This document shows, piece after piece, positions 9,160 to 17,788 of a DNA stretch of 64,000 nt. The stretch comes from Sva-07 sp963741755 (lineage in GTDB: Bacteria > Actinomycetota > Acidimicrobiia > Acidimicrobiales > Ilumatobacteraceae). Under the pieces are notes generated by a model. It saw nothing but the letters and a program-made list of their open reading frames with translations, did no database searches and was not told the origin of the DNA. The position numbers were made by a program, and so were the translations under genes. How positions within the stretch are numbered: position 1 is the stretch's first letter; the number at the start of each line of letters is the position of its first letter. The stretch is taken from contig CAVUJG010000004.1 of the NCBI GenBank assembly GCA_963741755.1, positions 186,001-250,000 of the forward strand. The letters run 5' to 3'.

Positions 9160-11297
9160 GTGGGGTCCTTCGAGGTGGTGGGGGTCAGGGATCGGCGGAG
9201 GAAGTCGAGTTGGTGCAACAGCAGGTTCTCGGCGACCTCCTCTTGCGGTGTCATGTGCGTGACGCCGGCGAGCGGGAGGACCTCGTGGGGTCGTCCGGCG
9301 GCGAGCAGCGCAGCCGACAGCTGCAAGGTGTGGGCCGCAACGACGTTGTCATCCGCGAGCCCGTGGATCAGCAGCAGCGGCCGCGTCAGGTCGCCGGCGA
9401 GCGGCAGCAACGAGTTGGCGTCGTACTGGTCGCCCATGCTCGCCGGGTCGCCCAGGTATCGCTCGGTGTAGTGGGTGTCGTACAGGCGCCACTCGGTCAC
9501 CGGCGCCCCGGCGATCGCAGCATGGAACACGTCGGGTCGGCGCAGCACGGCGAGCGCCGCGAGGTAGCCGCCGAAGCTCCATCCACGAATCGCCACCCGC
9601 TCGAGGTCGAGACCGGAGGTCTGTTCGGCCACGGCGTGGAGTGCCTCGACCTGGTCGTCGAGCGTGGGACCTGCGAGGTCGCCGTGCACTGCGCGCTCCC
9701 ACGTGCTGCCACGTCCCGGCGTGCCTCGCCCATCGGCGACGATGACGGCAAAGCCCTGGTCGGCGAACCACTGCGAGGTCAGGTACGCATTGTGCGCCTG
9801 CGTGACGCGCAGTGCGTGGGGGCCACCATACGGATCGAGCAGCACGGGAAGTGGTGGCCCGTCCGGGTCGAACTCGCGGGGGAGCAGTAGGGCAACCGCC
9901 AGGTCGCGTTCACCGACGGTGAGTAGCCGCACGTTCGGCTCGAGCAGGGGGGTCTCGGCGAACGATTCGATCTCGTGATCACCGTTCGTCCCGTGGACGA
10001 CGGTGGTGGTGCCGGGCCGATCGAGCGTTGCCGAACGAACGACGATCGTGTCGCCCCCTGTTGCTGCACCGTGGACGCCGGGAACGGTGGTGATCGCTCG
10101 CAGGTCGTCGTCGGACCACCGCCAGACGTGAAGTTGGGTGGCGTCATCGATCGGATTCGCGCAGAACGTGACCGACGGTGCCGATTCATCCCCGCCCGTC
10201 GACACGATCGAGCGCACCTGCAGCTCCGCCGGGGTGACTGGTTCATCTCCGACGAGCAGCCGACGGGCTCCGTCGCGCTCCGCGGTCATCACCGAGCGTC
10301 CGTCGGCAAGTCGGGCCGGCGTGCCGGGCACGAGTTCGACCCAGGCATCGTCGTAGTCGTGCGACAGCACGGTGGTCTCGCCACGAGTCGGAGCTTCGGT
10401 GGTGTCGACTTCGAGCACCATCGTGCCCTGCTGGTCGCGCGCCTGCACGAGCAGGGTCAGGCCGGCCTCGGTCCACTCGACCGCAGCCAGATATGGAAAG
10501 AAGTCGCGGTCCCAATCGACGGGCGTCCTCGAGCCGTCGAGGCCAAGCAGGTGCAGCGTGACGTCAGGATTGGCGGATCCGGCAGCGGGATAGCGGATGG
10601 TGCGGGCAGGTTGTTCGGGATGGGCCGGATCGGCGATCACCCACTGGCCGACGGTGCGGTCATCGACGCGGCACGCAGCGATCGTCGTGCCGTCGGGGCT
10701 CCACCAGTAGCCACGGAACCGTCCCATCTCCTCGGCCGCGATGAAGTCGGCGCTGCCCCACGAGACCGTGTCGGGCTCCGACCCGTCGTCGCCGGCCAGC
10801 GGGTGGGACCTGCCGTCGAGCTCGCCGATGCGCAGACTCGATCCGCTCACGTAGGCGACGCGTCGCGCCGTCGGATCCGGCCGCGGATCGAACACGGGTC
10901 CATCCACCGCCAGTTCCCTCGCCTGGCCCGACAGCAATCCACCGGCGAACAACCGGCCGGCCAGCGCGAACGCCACCACGGTGGCGTTGCGATCGGTTGC
11001 GTACGACGTGATCCCACCGGCGCCCTCACGGGCCCGCTCGCGCCGCGCTCGTTCCGCCGCCGGGAGGTCCGCAGTCGCATCATCGTCGTTGTCGGCGAGC
11101 AACGCCCGCGGGTCGGCGACGAGACGCTCAGCGCCCGACTCGACATCGAACACCCACAGGGCGTTCACCGGATCACTCCCACCGGCGCTGCGCAGGAACA
11201 CCACTCGCTCACCGTCGGGCGACACCGTGACGTTGCGCGGCTCGCCGAGCGTGAAGCGCTGGGTCCGCGCATGTTGGCGGGGGAAGGTGTCGGTCAC
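9156..11297 (-). CDS. S9 family prolyl oligopeptidase / dipeptidyl-peptidase IV-like serine peptidase
   Basis: The 713-residue protein has an N-terminal beta-propeller region (about residues 1-450) and a C-terminal alpha/beta-hydrolase domain. The catalytic serine lies in GWSFGGYLAALAV, the aspartate in LIHGLADDNVVAAH and the histidine in AGVTHM close to the C-terminus. A double-Glu element typical of DPP4-type exopeptidases may be DFIAAEEMGRFRGYWWSPDG near residues 185-204, which would favour dipeptidyl peptidase activity over endopeptidase activity. No signal peptide is visible, so it is likely cytoplasmic and involved in peptide turnover. Start GTG 11297. It is co-transcribed with the downstream TerB-like gene. 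Confidence 0.9.
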   Translation of the reverse strand: MTDTFPRQHARTQRFTLGEPRNVTVSPDGERVVFLRSAGGSDPVNALWVFDVESGAERLVADPRALLADNDDDATADLPAAERARRERAREGAGGITSYATDRNATVVAFALAGRLFAGGLLSGQARELAVDGPVFDPRPDPTARRVAYVSGSSLRIGELDGRSHPLAGDDGSEPDTVSWGSADFIAAEEMGRFRGYWWSPDGTTIAACRVDDRTVGQWVIADPAHPEQPARTIRYPAAGSANPDVTLHLLGLDGSRTPVDWDRDFFPYLAAVEWTEAGLTLLVQARDQQGTMVLEVDTTEAPTRGETTVLSHDYDDAWVELVPGTPARLADGRSVMTAERDGARRLLVGDEPVTPAELQVRSIVSTGGDESAPSVTFCANPIDDATQLHVWRWSDDDLRAITTVPGVHGAATGGDTIVVRSATLDRPGTTTVVHGTNGDHEIESFAETPLLEPNVRLLTVGERDLAVALLLPREFDPDGPPLPVLLDPYGGPHALRVTQAHNAYLTSQWFADQGFAVIVADGRGTPGRGSTWERAVHGDLAGPTLDDQVEALHAVAEQTSGLDLERVAIRGWSFGGYLAALAVLRRPDVFHAAIAGAPVTEWRLYDTHYTERYLGDPASMGDQYDANSLLPLAGDLTRPLLLIHGLADDNVVAAHTLQLSAALLAAGRPHEVLPLAGVTHMTPQEEVAENLLLHQLDFLRRSLTPTTSKDPT

Positions 11298-11331
11298 GAC
11301 CCCACTGTAGGAAACCAGCGCACCCGAGGTG

Positions 11332-12387
11332 TCACGGCTGGACGAGGATCTTGGCGTGCGCCTCGGGATTGCCGAGTTCGCTGAACGCCCGTGGGATGTC
11401 GTCGATGCCGACCGTGCCGGTGAGCAGCGGCGACAGGTCGACTCGTTCGGTCGCGATGGCGTCGAGCGAACCTGCGAACTCCTCGGGGGTGTAGCCGAGC
11501 ACGAACTGCAGCGACAGCTCCTTGCCGATGCCGAGCATCGGATGGATGGCGTCCTCCTGCATACACGCGCCGACGATCAGGATGCGGCTGTTCTTCGGCG
11601 CCATCCGCATCGTGTGCTCGATCATCCCGGGAACGCCCACTGCCTCGAACACGACGAGGGGTTTGGTGCCGTCGACGCGACGCCATGCACGGATCGCGGT
11701 CTCCTCGTTCGGGTCGACGACCTCGTCGCAGCCGAGTTGCTCGGCGAGCGCCCGGCGGGCGGGGGAGAAGTCGGCGCCGACGATCGGGCCGATGCCGAGC
11801 ATCTTCATCGCGGCGATGCAGGCCAGGCCGACCGGGCCGAGCCCGATGACGATCGCGGCATCGCCCTGCGCGATGCCCGACTTGGCGACGGCATGCACCC
11901 CGACCGCCAGCGGCTCGGTCATGGCGGCCATCTCGTGGGGGAGCCCGGTGGGCACCTTGATGGCGAGCAGTTCGTTGAGCGCCATGTACTCGGCGTATCC
12001 GCCCGGATAGAGGTTCGAGAATCCGATCGGATGGATTCCGGAGGCATCGAACACGATCGGCATCGACACGATGACGTCGCCGACCGAGAGATGTGAGACC
12101 CCCGGGCCTGTCTCGACGACCTCGCAGCAGAACTCATGTCCCATCACGAGATCACCGGCTGGGTCGAACATGTTGACCGCGGGCTCGTCGGGCGAGCGGG
12201 CTTCGGCATTCTCGGCGGCGAGTTCGTCGGAGAGCCGACGTGACTCCTCGCCATGCTTCAACAGATGGAGGTCGCTGCCGCAGATCCCGCACGACAGGAC
12301 CTTGGTGAGCACCTGGCCGGGCCCTGCGGTCGGCATGTCGATGTCATCGACACGTAGTTCCCAGTTGGACATCACCGTTGCGCGCAT
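11332..12387 (-). CDS. Zinc-type alcohol dehydrogenase (MDR superfamily)
   Basis: This 351-residue medium-chain dehydrogenase has the catalytic zinc ligand motif CGICGSDLH near residue 33, GHEFCCEV near residue 84 and the Rossmann motif GLGPVGLACIAA near residue 182. It has an unusual acidic insertion between the first cysteine and GHE (KHGEESRRLSDELAAENAEA) and no four-cysteine structural zinc lobe. Related actinobacterial enzymes act on secondary alcohols or polyols, but the substrate cannot be read from the sequence. It lies upstream of the S9 peptidase gene on the same strand with a 34-bp gap. Confidence 0.88.
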   Translation of the reverse strand: MRATVMSNWELRVDDIDMPTAGPGQVLTKVLSCGICGSDLHLLKHGEESRRLSDELAAENAEARSPDEPAVNMFDPAGDLVMGHEFCCEVVETGPGVSHLSVGDVIVSMPIVFDASGIHPIGFSNLYPGGYAEYMALNELLAIKVPTGLPHEMAAMTEPLAVGVHAVAKSGIAQGDAAIVIGLGPVGLACIAAMKMLGIGPIVGADFSPARRALAEQLGCDEVVDPNEETAIRAWRRVDGTKPLVVFEAVGVPGMIEHTMRMAPKNSRILIVGACMQEDAIHPMLGIGKELSLQFVLGYTPEEFAGSLDAIATERVDLSPLLTGTVGIDDIPRAFSELGNPEAHAKILVQP

Positions 12388-12438
12388 CGTCCGACAGTAC
12401 GGCGCCGCCGTCGGTCCCCAGCGACCCGGGAAGAGCGG

Positions 12439-13383
12439 TCAGCGGCTGAAGTGGGCGACTGAACCCAGCAGCAGGTCGAACGCAGCGTCGTCGTCGACCG
12501 AGGTGAGCACGTCACAGTTCGTTGCGGGGCGGCTGGTGATCGCCCGTTGGTCGATCACGGTCATCCCGCGGGTGTGTTCGCCGCCCGTCTCGATCACCAC
12601 GTGGTGCGCTTCGCGTTCGAACATGTCCGGATGGGTCACCGCGAAGACGGCGAGCGGGTCGTGGACGGCGGCGCCGCGCATCGATCCCGGGTCGTGACGC
12701 GCTCGATAGTTCTCGCTGAAGAACGCGAGGAGATCGGCGAGCACCGCAGCGAGTGTTCCGGGAAGTGCTTCGATCGCAGCGATTCGCTCTGGGGTGGCTT
12801 GGAACTGATGCGTGACGTCGAGGCCGGCCATCACGAGTGGGCCGCCGTACGCGAACACGATCGCCGCGGCTTCGGGGTCGGCCCACACGTTGAACTCGCC
12901 GGTCGCGGTGCGATTGCCGAATGTGCCGCCGCCCATCAGCGAGATTCCGGCGATCCGGCCAGCGAGGTCGGGCGCGGCGCGCAGGGCGAGCGCGATGTTG
13001 GTCAGCGGGCCGACCGGAACGAGCCACACGTCGTCGGTACGGCGACAGGTTTCGATGATGAACGCGACAGCATCGGTTCCGTCGAGCGGGGTGGTCGGAG
13101 TGGGCAGATCGGCGCCGTCGAGTCCGCTCGCACCGTGGACGAAGGTGGCGGTGTGCGGCTCGGCGAGAAGGGGTCGAGGGCTGCCTGCATGGACCGGCAC
13201 GTCGAGGCCGAGCAGGTCGCGCATGACGAGCGCGTTGTGGGTCGTGCGATCGAGTGGTGCGTTCCCGGCGACGGTGGTGATCCCGACGAGGTCCGCATAG
13301 TGAGCGGCGGCCACGATCGCCAGTGCGTCGTCATGGCCCGGATCGCAGTCGAGCAACACGCGGGGAACGGTCGGCGAGGTCAT
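12439..13383 (-). CDS. Inosine-uridine-preferring nucleoside hydrolase family protein
   Basis: These enzymes hydrolyse the N-glycosidic bond of ribonucleosides in purine and pyrimidine salvage. The 314-residue protein has the calcium-binding N-terminal motif DCDPGHDDALAI (residues 12-23), the TVAGNAPLDRTTHNA segment, the PVGPLTNIALAL strand near residue 125, EFNVWADPEAA near residue 165 and the C-terminal HDPLAV aspartate near residue 243. All metal and ribose-binding positions appear intact. ATG 13383 is the first codon. A paired palindromic repeat lies 38 bp upstream, between this gene and the divergent lipoprotein gene. Confidence 0.92.
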   Translation of the reverse strand: MTSPTVPRVLLDCDPGHDDALAIVAAAHYADLVGITTVAGNAPLDRTTHNALVMRDLLGLDVPVHAGSPRPLLAEPHTATFVHGASGLDGADLPTPTTPLDGTDAVAFIIETCRRTDDVWLVPVGPLTNIALALRAAPDLAGRIAGISLMGGGTFGNRTATGEFNVWADPEAAAIVFAYGGPLVMAGLDVTHQFQATPERIAAIEALPGTLAAVLADLLAFFSENYRARHDPGSMRGAAVHDPLAVFAVTHPDMFEREAHHVVIETGGEHTRGMTVIDQRAITSRPATNCDVLTSVDDDAAFDLLLGSVAHFSR

Positions 13384-13420
13384 TCCCCGAGCATGTCACC
13401 GCCGGTCGTCCCCCCGAGAA

Positions 13421-13522
13421 GCGATGAGCGAAACCGCCGTATGCGGTCGGTTGGCTCATCGGAGGGCGACCTGAACCGGTCGCGATGAGCCAAACCGCCG
13501 CATACGGTCGGTTCGCTCATCG
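13421..13522. repeat. Paired 38-bp palindromic repeat, 61-bp period (locus A)
   Basis: Two copies of a 38-bp element framed by GATGAGC...GCTCATC start at 13423 and 13484, exactly 61 bp apart, in the divergent intergenic region. Each has 10-bp outer arms (with one mismatch each here) around an ACCG...CGGT core. Unlike loci B and C the two copies differ, and the differences make copy 1 complementary to copy 2 at the arms (TTGGCTCATC with GATGAGCCAA) and the centre (CCGTATGCGG with CCGCATACGG). Confidence 0.9.
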
Positions 13523-13566
13523 GAGGGCGAGCTGAACCGGTCGGAGCGGTCGGGCACACTGGGGTG

Positions 13567-14393
13567 ATGGCGCTCGTGCAGCGGATCGAGGGCGAGTCGG
13601 CTGGTTCGATCGTCGGCAGCGATCGTGCTGGTGGTGTCGATCGCAGCGGGGTGCAGCTCTGGCGGTGACGACGAGAGCGGCGGCGCCACCACGGACCCGT
13701 CGGCGGGATCCGCACCGGTGACACCGACCGAGCTCCCGACGACGACTGCACGTGCGACCACGACCTCGACCACCGCTTCGACCGGGCAGGCCGATGCGGC
13801 CACGACGATCGCCGAGCCGATCCCAACGGTTCCGGAGCAGGGTGTCCCGGGGATCGACAGCGACGATCCGTTCTGTCGGAGCTGGAGCGAGTTCGCCGGC
13901 TCGTTCCAGGCGTTGACACTCGCCTCGGTCGCCGGAACCGATCCGTTCGCCCGGCGCCCGGCTCGAAGTGATCGCTGCCGGTGCGGTGGCCGCGGCGGTG
14001 CAGACGCTCGACGACAGCTTCCCCGATTCGATCACCGACGAGCGTGACGTCTTCGTCGACGACGTGATCGGACCATTCGCCCGGCGTGCCGAGCGTGCTG
14101 TCGATGCGCTCCGTTCCGTTGGCGTCACCGCTGGCGACATCGAACTGCTCGGTGACACCTGGCTGGTGGCGCTCGTGGAGGCTGGCGTCGACGATCCGGA
14201 ACTCGTCGTCGTCGTGCCCGCCGACCTCGACCCTGCCGTCGATGCGGCAACCGTTGCGTTCTCGGCGGACGTGCCGCCGATCGCTGCCGATCCGAGTCTC
14301 ATCACCCAGGCCGACGCGCCAGCGACGTTCCGCTACCTCGCCGAACGGTGTCCGGATCAGGGGACGCTCGCCGGCAACGATGCCATCGGTTGA
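13567..14393 (+). CDS. Putative lipoprotein of unknown function (apparent frameshifts near 13600 and 13953)
   Basis: A hydrophobic segment AAIVLVVSIAAGCSSGG (near 13616-13665) looks like a lipoprotein signal with the modified cysteine in AAGC, preceded by Arg residues. A Thr/Ser/Pro-rich linker follows (TTTARATTTSTTASTG). The folded part begins DDPFCRSWSEFAGSFQALTLASVAG and breaks frame near 13953, then continues GARLEVIAAGAVAAAVQTLDDSF to TGA 14393. The frame containing the signal has no good start codon, while ATG 13567 lies one frame earlier, so a second single-base break near 13600 is likely. The start is therefore uncertain. I see no recognised domain. The context is a divergent promoter with the nucleoside hydrolase gene. 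Confidence 0.6.
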
Positions 14394-14397
14394 CGCC

Positions 14398-15921
14398 TCA
14401 GACGAGGTGGATGTCGCCCGCAGCGTCGAGGTCGACCGAGCGACCGACCCATTCGCCCTCGGACATCGTCGCAGTCACCTCGGTGACGTCGGAGGTGCCC
14501 CATGCCCGGCGCCCGTCGCCGAGGAGACAGGCAGCGATCGAACGATCGGGTGACCCGTCGCGATCGAACATCACCGTGTACGCCTCGACGGTTGCGGTGC
14601 CGGCAGCATCGGCGGGGGCTGCGAGTTCGCGGCGCGGCAGCGCATCGATCTCCGCCTGGGGCTTGTCGTGGCGGAACTCGCCGACGGGAACCGTCGAATA
14701 GACGCCGAACGCATGCTTGGTGACGAAGCCGCCGTTCGCCCAGACCAAGCCGTACTCGCCGGGCCGTTCCCGCAGGTCGTTGACCACCGTGGCGATCGCG
14801 TGCATCACGTAGTTGTTCCACGGTCCGCCGGCGAAGGTCATGCCGCCGGTTCGTGACCACTGCCGGGTCGCCAGATCGATGCCGAGCGACTGGGCGCCGA
14901 GCTGCACCGCAGCGGGGAAGCACGAGTACAGGTCGATCACCGACACGTCGTCGATGCCGATACCGGCCAATTCGAGTGCACGGCGCCCGCCGATCTCGAT
15001 CGCGGGTGTGCGTGCAAACGTGTCGCGGTTCGACACGAACTGGTGCTCGTGGCAGTCGGTGCCGGCGTGCGGGAACACCCATCGATCCTCGGCCACGCCG
15101 AGACGTCGGGCGGCGCCGACCGAACACATGATGACGGCGGCGGCCATGTCGACGCCGTTGTTCGAGTTGAGCAACTTCGGATACGGCAAGCCGATCATCC
15201 GGTTCCGATCGGTGACCGTGACGATCTCGTCGGCGGACTTTGCCTCTCGGATCCAGGCGTACGGATTCTTCGCAGCGACCGAGCTCAGGTCGGCGTACAA
15301 GCGGCCGAGGTGGGCCTGATGCTCGTCGAACGTGCGTCCCGACGCGGCGCGGATCGCCGTTTCGAACATCGGATAGTGCTGCACCGGCGCGACGATCCCA
15401 CGTTGGATCTCGGCGTCCATCGCCATGTGCAGGTCCTCGCCGACGATGGTGGGTTCGTCGCCCGGATCCGACTTCGGCCAGTCGAACTCGATGCCGGCCG
15501 CCCGACCGCGCTGGCGTGTCTTGGTCGCTTCGCCCCCGGCGAGGATGGCGATGTCGATCTCGCCGGACTGGATCTGCAGGGCGGTCTGATTGACCAGCGA
15601 CTGTGGGCTGTTGCCGCCCATCGTCGTGTAGTCGAGCCGCGCCGGTTCGAGGCCCAGTCGCTTGGCGAGGAACCGCGTCGTGTTCCCGTATCGCCACGAC
15701 AGTTGCCCGACCACCCGGACGGCGTCGGCCGCCGGTGGCCCGTCGAGTTTGGCGTCGGTCGACGCTGCGAGCACCGCCTGCTCCATCAGCGCGACCGGCT
15801 CGAGCGCATCGGCGAGCGAGTCGCTCCGATTGACGAACTGACCGACGCCGATGATGACCGCCGTGCGGTCGTCGGGTTGGCGTGGTGTCGGCCGATGCGT
15901 CGGTCCTGGGGTCGTGCTCAC
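14398..15921 (-). CDS. Thiolase-like protein (type 1, TLP1-like acetyl-CoA acetyltransferase family)
   Basis: The 507-residue protein has a thiolase fold: N-terminal AVIIGVGQFVNRSDS, the central YTTMGGNSPQSLVNQTALQI segment, GGEATKTRQRG, and late motifs GGMTFAGGPWNNY and WANGGFVTKHAFGVYST. A C-terminal extension of about 90 residues (EAYTVMFDRDGSPDRSIAACL onward) fits the extra C-terminal domain of type 1 thiolase-like proteins described in mycobacteria. The nucleophilic cysteine of true thiolases is not present in the GGNSPQ segment, so classical thiolysis is doubtful. It may act in acyl-CoA or sterol side-chain metabolism (inference). The stop is 4 bp from the convergent lipoprotein gene. 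Confidence 0.8.
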   Translation of the reverse strand: MSTTPGPTHRPTPRQPDDRTAVIIGVGQFVNRSDSLADALEPVALMEQAVLAASTDAKLDGPPAADAVRVVGQLSWRYGNTTRFLAKRLGLEPARLDYTTMGGNSPQSLVNQTALQIQSGEIDIAILAGGEATKTRQRGRAAGIEFDWPKSDPGDEPTIVGEDLHMAMDAEIQRGIVAPVQHYPMFETAIRAASGRTFDEHQAHLGRLYADLSSVAAKNPYAWIREAKSADEIVTVTDRNRMIGLPYPKLLNSNNGVDMAAAVIMCSVGAARRLGVAEDRWVFPHAGTDCHEHQFVSNRDTFARTPAIEIGGRRALELAGIGIDDVSVIDLYSCFPAAVQLGAQSLGIDLATRQWSRTGGMTFAGGPWNNYVMHAIATVVNDLRERPGEYGLVWANGGFVTKHAFGVYSTVPVGEFRHDKPQAEIDALPRRELAAPADAAGTATVEAYTVMFDRDGSPDRSIAACLLGDGRRAWGTSDVTEVTATMSEGEWVGRSVDLDAAGDIHLV

Positions 15922-15995
15922 GCCCGAACCCTACGCAGCGGCCGATGCCGGCTCACACCTGGCGCGCGGCCGGTGACGACCTACACTCGGCCCAC

Positions 15996-16460
15996 ATGGA
16001 TGTGGCCGCCGATGCACGCCGGATCGCGATCGGTTCCGACCACGCCGGCTACGACCTGAAGCAGCACCTGGTGACGATGCTGCTCGGGCAGGGCTACCAG
16101 GTCGACGATCAGGGCACTCACTCGACCGACTCGGTCGACTACCCGGCGATCTGCGCCGGCGTCGGTCGCACGGTGCGCGATGGCGGCGCCGACGTCGGCA
16201 TCGTGCTCGGCGGCAGCGGCCAGGGTGAACAACTCGCTGCCAACAAGGTGCGCGGTGTGCGCGCTGCGCTCTGCAACTGCTTGTACACCGCCCGGATGGC
16301 CCGCGAACACAACGACGCCAACGTGCTGTCGATGGGTGCCCGCGTCGTCGGTGAGGGCCTCGCCGAAGAGATCGTCACCACGTTTCTCACCACCGACTTC
16401 GAAGGCGGCAGACACGCCCGGCGCGTCGACCAGCTCACCGAACTCGAAGCCCACTTCTAG
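15996..16460 (+). CDS. rpiB: Ribose-5-phosphate isomerase B
   Basis: RpiB interconverts ribose 5-phosphate and ribulose 5-phosphate in the pentose phosphate pathway. The 154-residue protein has the phosphate-binding start IAIGSDHAGYDLKQHL, the anion-hole loop GGSGQGEQLAANKVRGVRAA near residues 74-93, and the C-terminal ARMAREHNDANVLSMGARV. The GGSGQGEQ form matches the mycobacterial type. ATG 15996 gives the family length. An upstream in-frame start at 15882 would add about 38 non-conserved residues overlapping the divergent gene. A 12-bp triplet repeat separates it from glyA. Confidence 0.94.
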   Translation: MDVAADARRIAIGSDHAGYDLKQHLVTMLLGQGYQVDDQGTHSTDSVDYPAICAGVGRTVRDGGADVGIVLGGSGQGEQLAANKVRGVRAALCNCLYTARMAREHNDANVLSMGARVVGEGLAEEIVTTFLTTDFEGGRHARRVDQLTELEAHF

Positions 16461-16496
16461 ACCCGCCCACCGACCCGCCCACCGACCCGCCCACCG
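16461..16496 (+). repeat. Three tandem 12-bp repeats between rpiB and glyA
   Basis: The unit ACCCGCCCACCG is repeated three times directly after the rpiB stop and continues into a partial fourth copy before the glyA ribosome-binding site (AAGGA near 16505). The repeat is pyrimidine-rich and has no stop in the glyA frame. Confidence 0.85.
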
Positions 16497-16515
16497 ACCC
16501 TTCCAAGGACCCCAG

Positions 16516-17766
16516 ATGCCGTTCCCCTCCGACACCGATCCCGACACCGAGATCGTCAGCCTCATCGAACGGGAAGTCGAGCGCCAGACCACCGGCATTC
16601 AGCTGATCGCCAGCGAGAACTTCACGTCCCCGGCGGTCATGGCAGCCGTCGGCTCGGTGCTCACCAACAAGTACTCCGAGGGCTACCCGGGCAAGCGCTA
16701 CTACGGCGGCAACGCGATCGTCGACGACATCGAACAGCTCGCGATCGACCGGGTGAAGGCGCTCTTCGGTGCCGACCACGCCAACGTCCAGCCGCACTCC
16801 GGTGCCAACGCCAACATGTGCGTGTACCAGGCGCTGCTGCAGCCGGGCGACACCGTGCTCGGGCTCAGTCTCGACCACGGCGGCCACCTCACCCACGGCT
16901 CGCCGGTCAACGCGAGCGGCCTGCTCTACAACTTCGTGTCGTACGGCACCGGCGCCGAAGACCGCATCGACATGGACGAAGTGCGGGCGCTCGCACTCGA
17001 ACATCGACCGAAGATGATCGTCGCCGGCACGACCGCCTACCCACGTCGACTCGACCCCGAGCCGTTCAAGAAGATCGCCGACGAGGTCGGCGCGCTGCTG
17101 CTGTTCGACATCGCCCACCTCGCCGGCCTCGTCGCCGGTGGCGCCCATCCGAACCCGGTGCCGTTCGCCGACGTGGTCACGTTCACCACCCACAAGACGC
17201 TGCGCGGCCCGCGAGGCGGAGCGATCCTCTGCAAGGCCGAGCACGCCAAGGCGATCGACAAAGCGGTGTTCCCCGGCTGGCAGGGCGGCCCGCTCGAACA
17301 CGTCATCGCCGGCAAGGCGGTCGCGTTCCGCGAGGCGGCCGACCCGTCGTTCCGTGACTACGCCCACCAGGTCGTGAAGAACGCATCAGCGCTCGCCGAC
17401 GCACTCGTGCAGGAGGGCTTCCGCCTCGTCTCCGGGGGCACCGACAACCATCTCATGGTCGTCGACCTCACCCCGTTCGACGCCGAGTTGACCGGCAAGG
17501 AGGCGCAGGCGAAGCTCGACGACGCGGGAATCACGCTCAACAAGAACACGATCCCCGACGACCCGCGCAGCCCGTTCGTCACCAGCGGCGTGCGCATCGG
17601 CACCCCGTCGGTCACCACCCAGGGGATGACCGAGGCCGAGATGCCGTTGATCGCTGGATTCATCGCTCGAGCTCTGCGTGGACGCGACGATGCCGGCGAA
17701 CTGGAACTGGTCCGCAAGGACGTTGCCGAGCTGTGTGCTCGGTTCCCGGCCTATCCGGCCAGTTGA
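16516..17766 (+). CDS. glyA: Serine hydroxymethyltransferase
   Basis: GlyA is a PLP enzyme converting serine and tetrahydrofolate to glycine and methylene-THF, the main one-carbon source. The 416-residue protein has LIASENFTSPAV, YSEGYPGKRYYGGN, VQPHSGANANM and the PLP lysine in TFTTHKTLRGPRGG near position 17190. The C-terminal SGVRIGTPSVTTQGM segment is intact. ATG 16516 is preceded by AAGGA at 7-11 bases. The frame is open far upstream through the 12-bp repeats into the rpiB region, but the upstream part lacks family similarity and overlaps rpiB, so it is not part of this protein. Confidence 0.97.
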   Translation: MPFPSDTDPDTEIVSLIEREVERQTTGIQLIASENFTSPAVMAAVGSVLTNKYSEGYPGKRYYGGNAIVDDIEQLAIDRVKALFGADHANVQPHSGANANMCVYQALLQPGDTVLGLSLDHGGHLTHGSPVNASGLLYNFVSYGTGAEDRIDMDEVRALALEHRPKMIVAGTTAYPRRLDPEPFKKIADEVGALLLFDIAHLAGLVAGGAHPNPVPFADVVTFTTHKTLRGPRGGAILCKAEHAKAIDKAVFPGWQGGPLEHVIAGKAVAFREAADPSFRDYAHQVVKNASALADALVQEGFRLVSGGTDNHLMVVDLTPFDAELTGKEAQAKLDDAGITLNKNTIPDDPRSPFVTSGVRIGTPSVTTQGMTEAEMPLIAGFIARALRGRDDAGELELVRKDVAELCARFPAYPAS

Positions 17767-17788
17767 CGCCGCCGTAGGCTGATCGACC

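Noticed and set aside
13421..13522. A protein-coding extension through the 61-bp repeat pairs (open frames rich in Arg at 13421, 37619 and 39849)
   Set aside because: The open frames differ between loci only by chance and stop at the repeat edges; the sequence conservation follows the palindrome, not codons.
16180..17766. An rpiB-region/glyA fusion reading through the 12-bp repeats
   Set aside because: The upstream part is out of frame with rpiB and not homologous to anything; the ribosome-binding site before ATG 16516 and family length support the separate glyA start.
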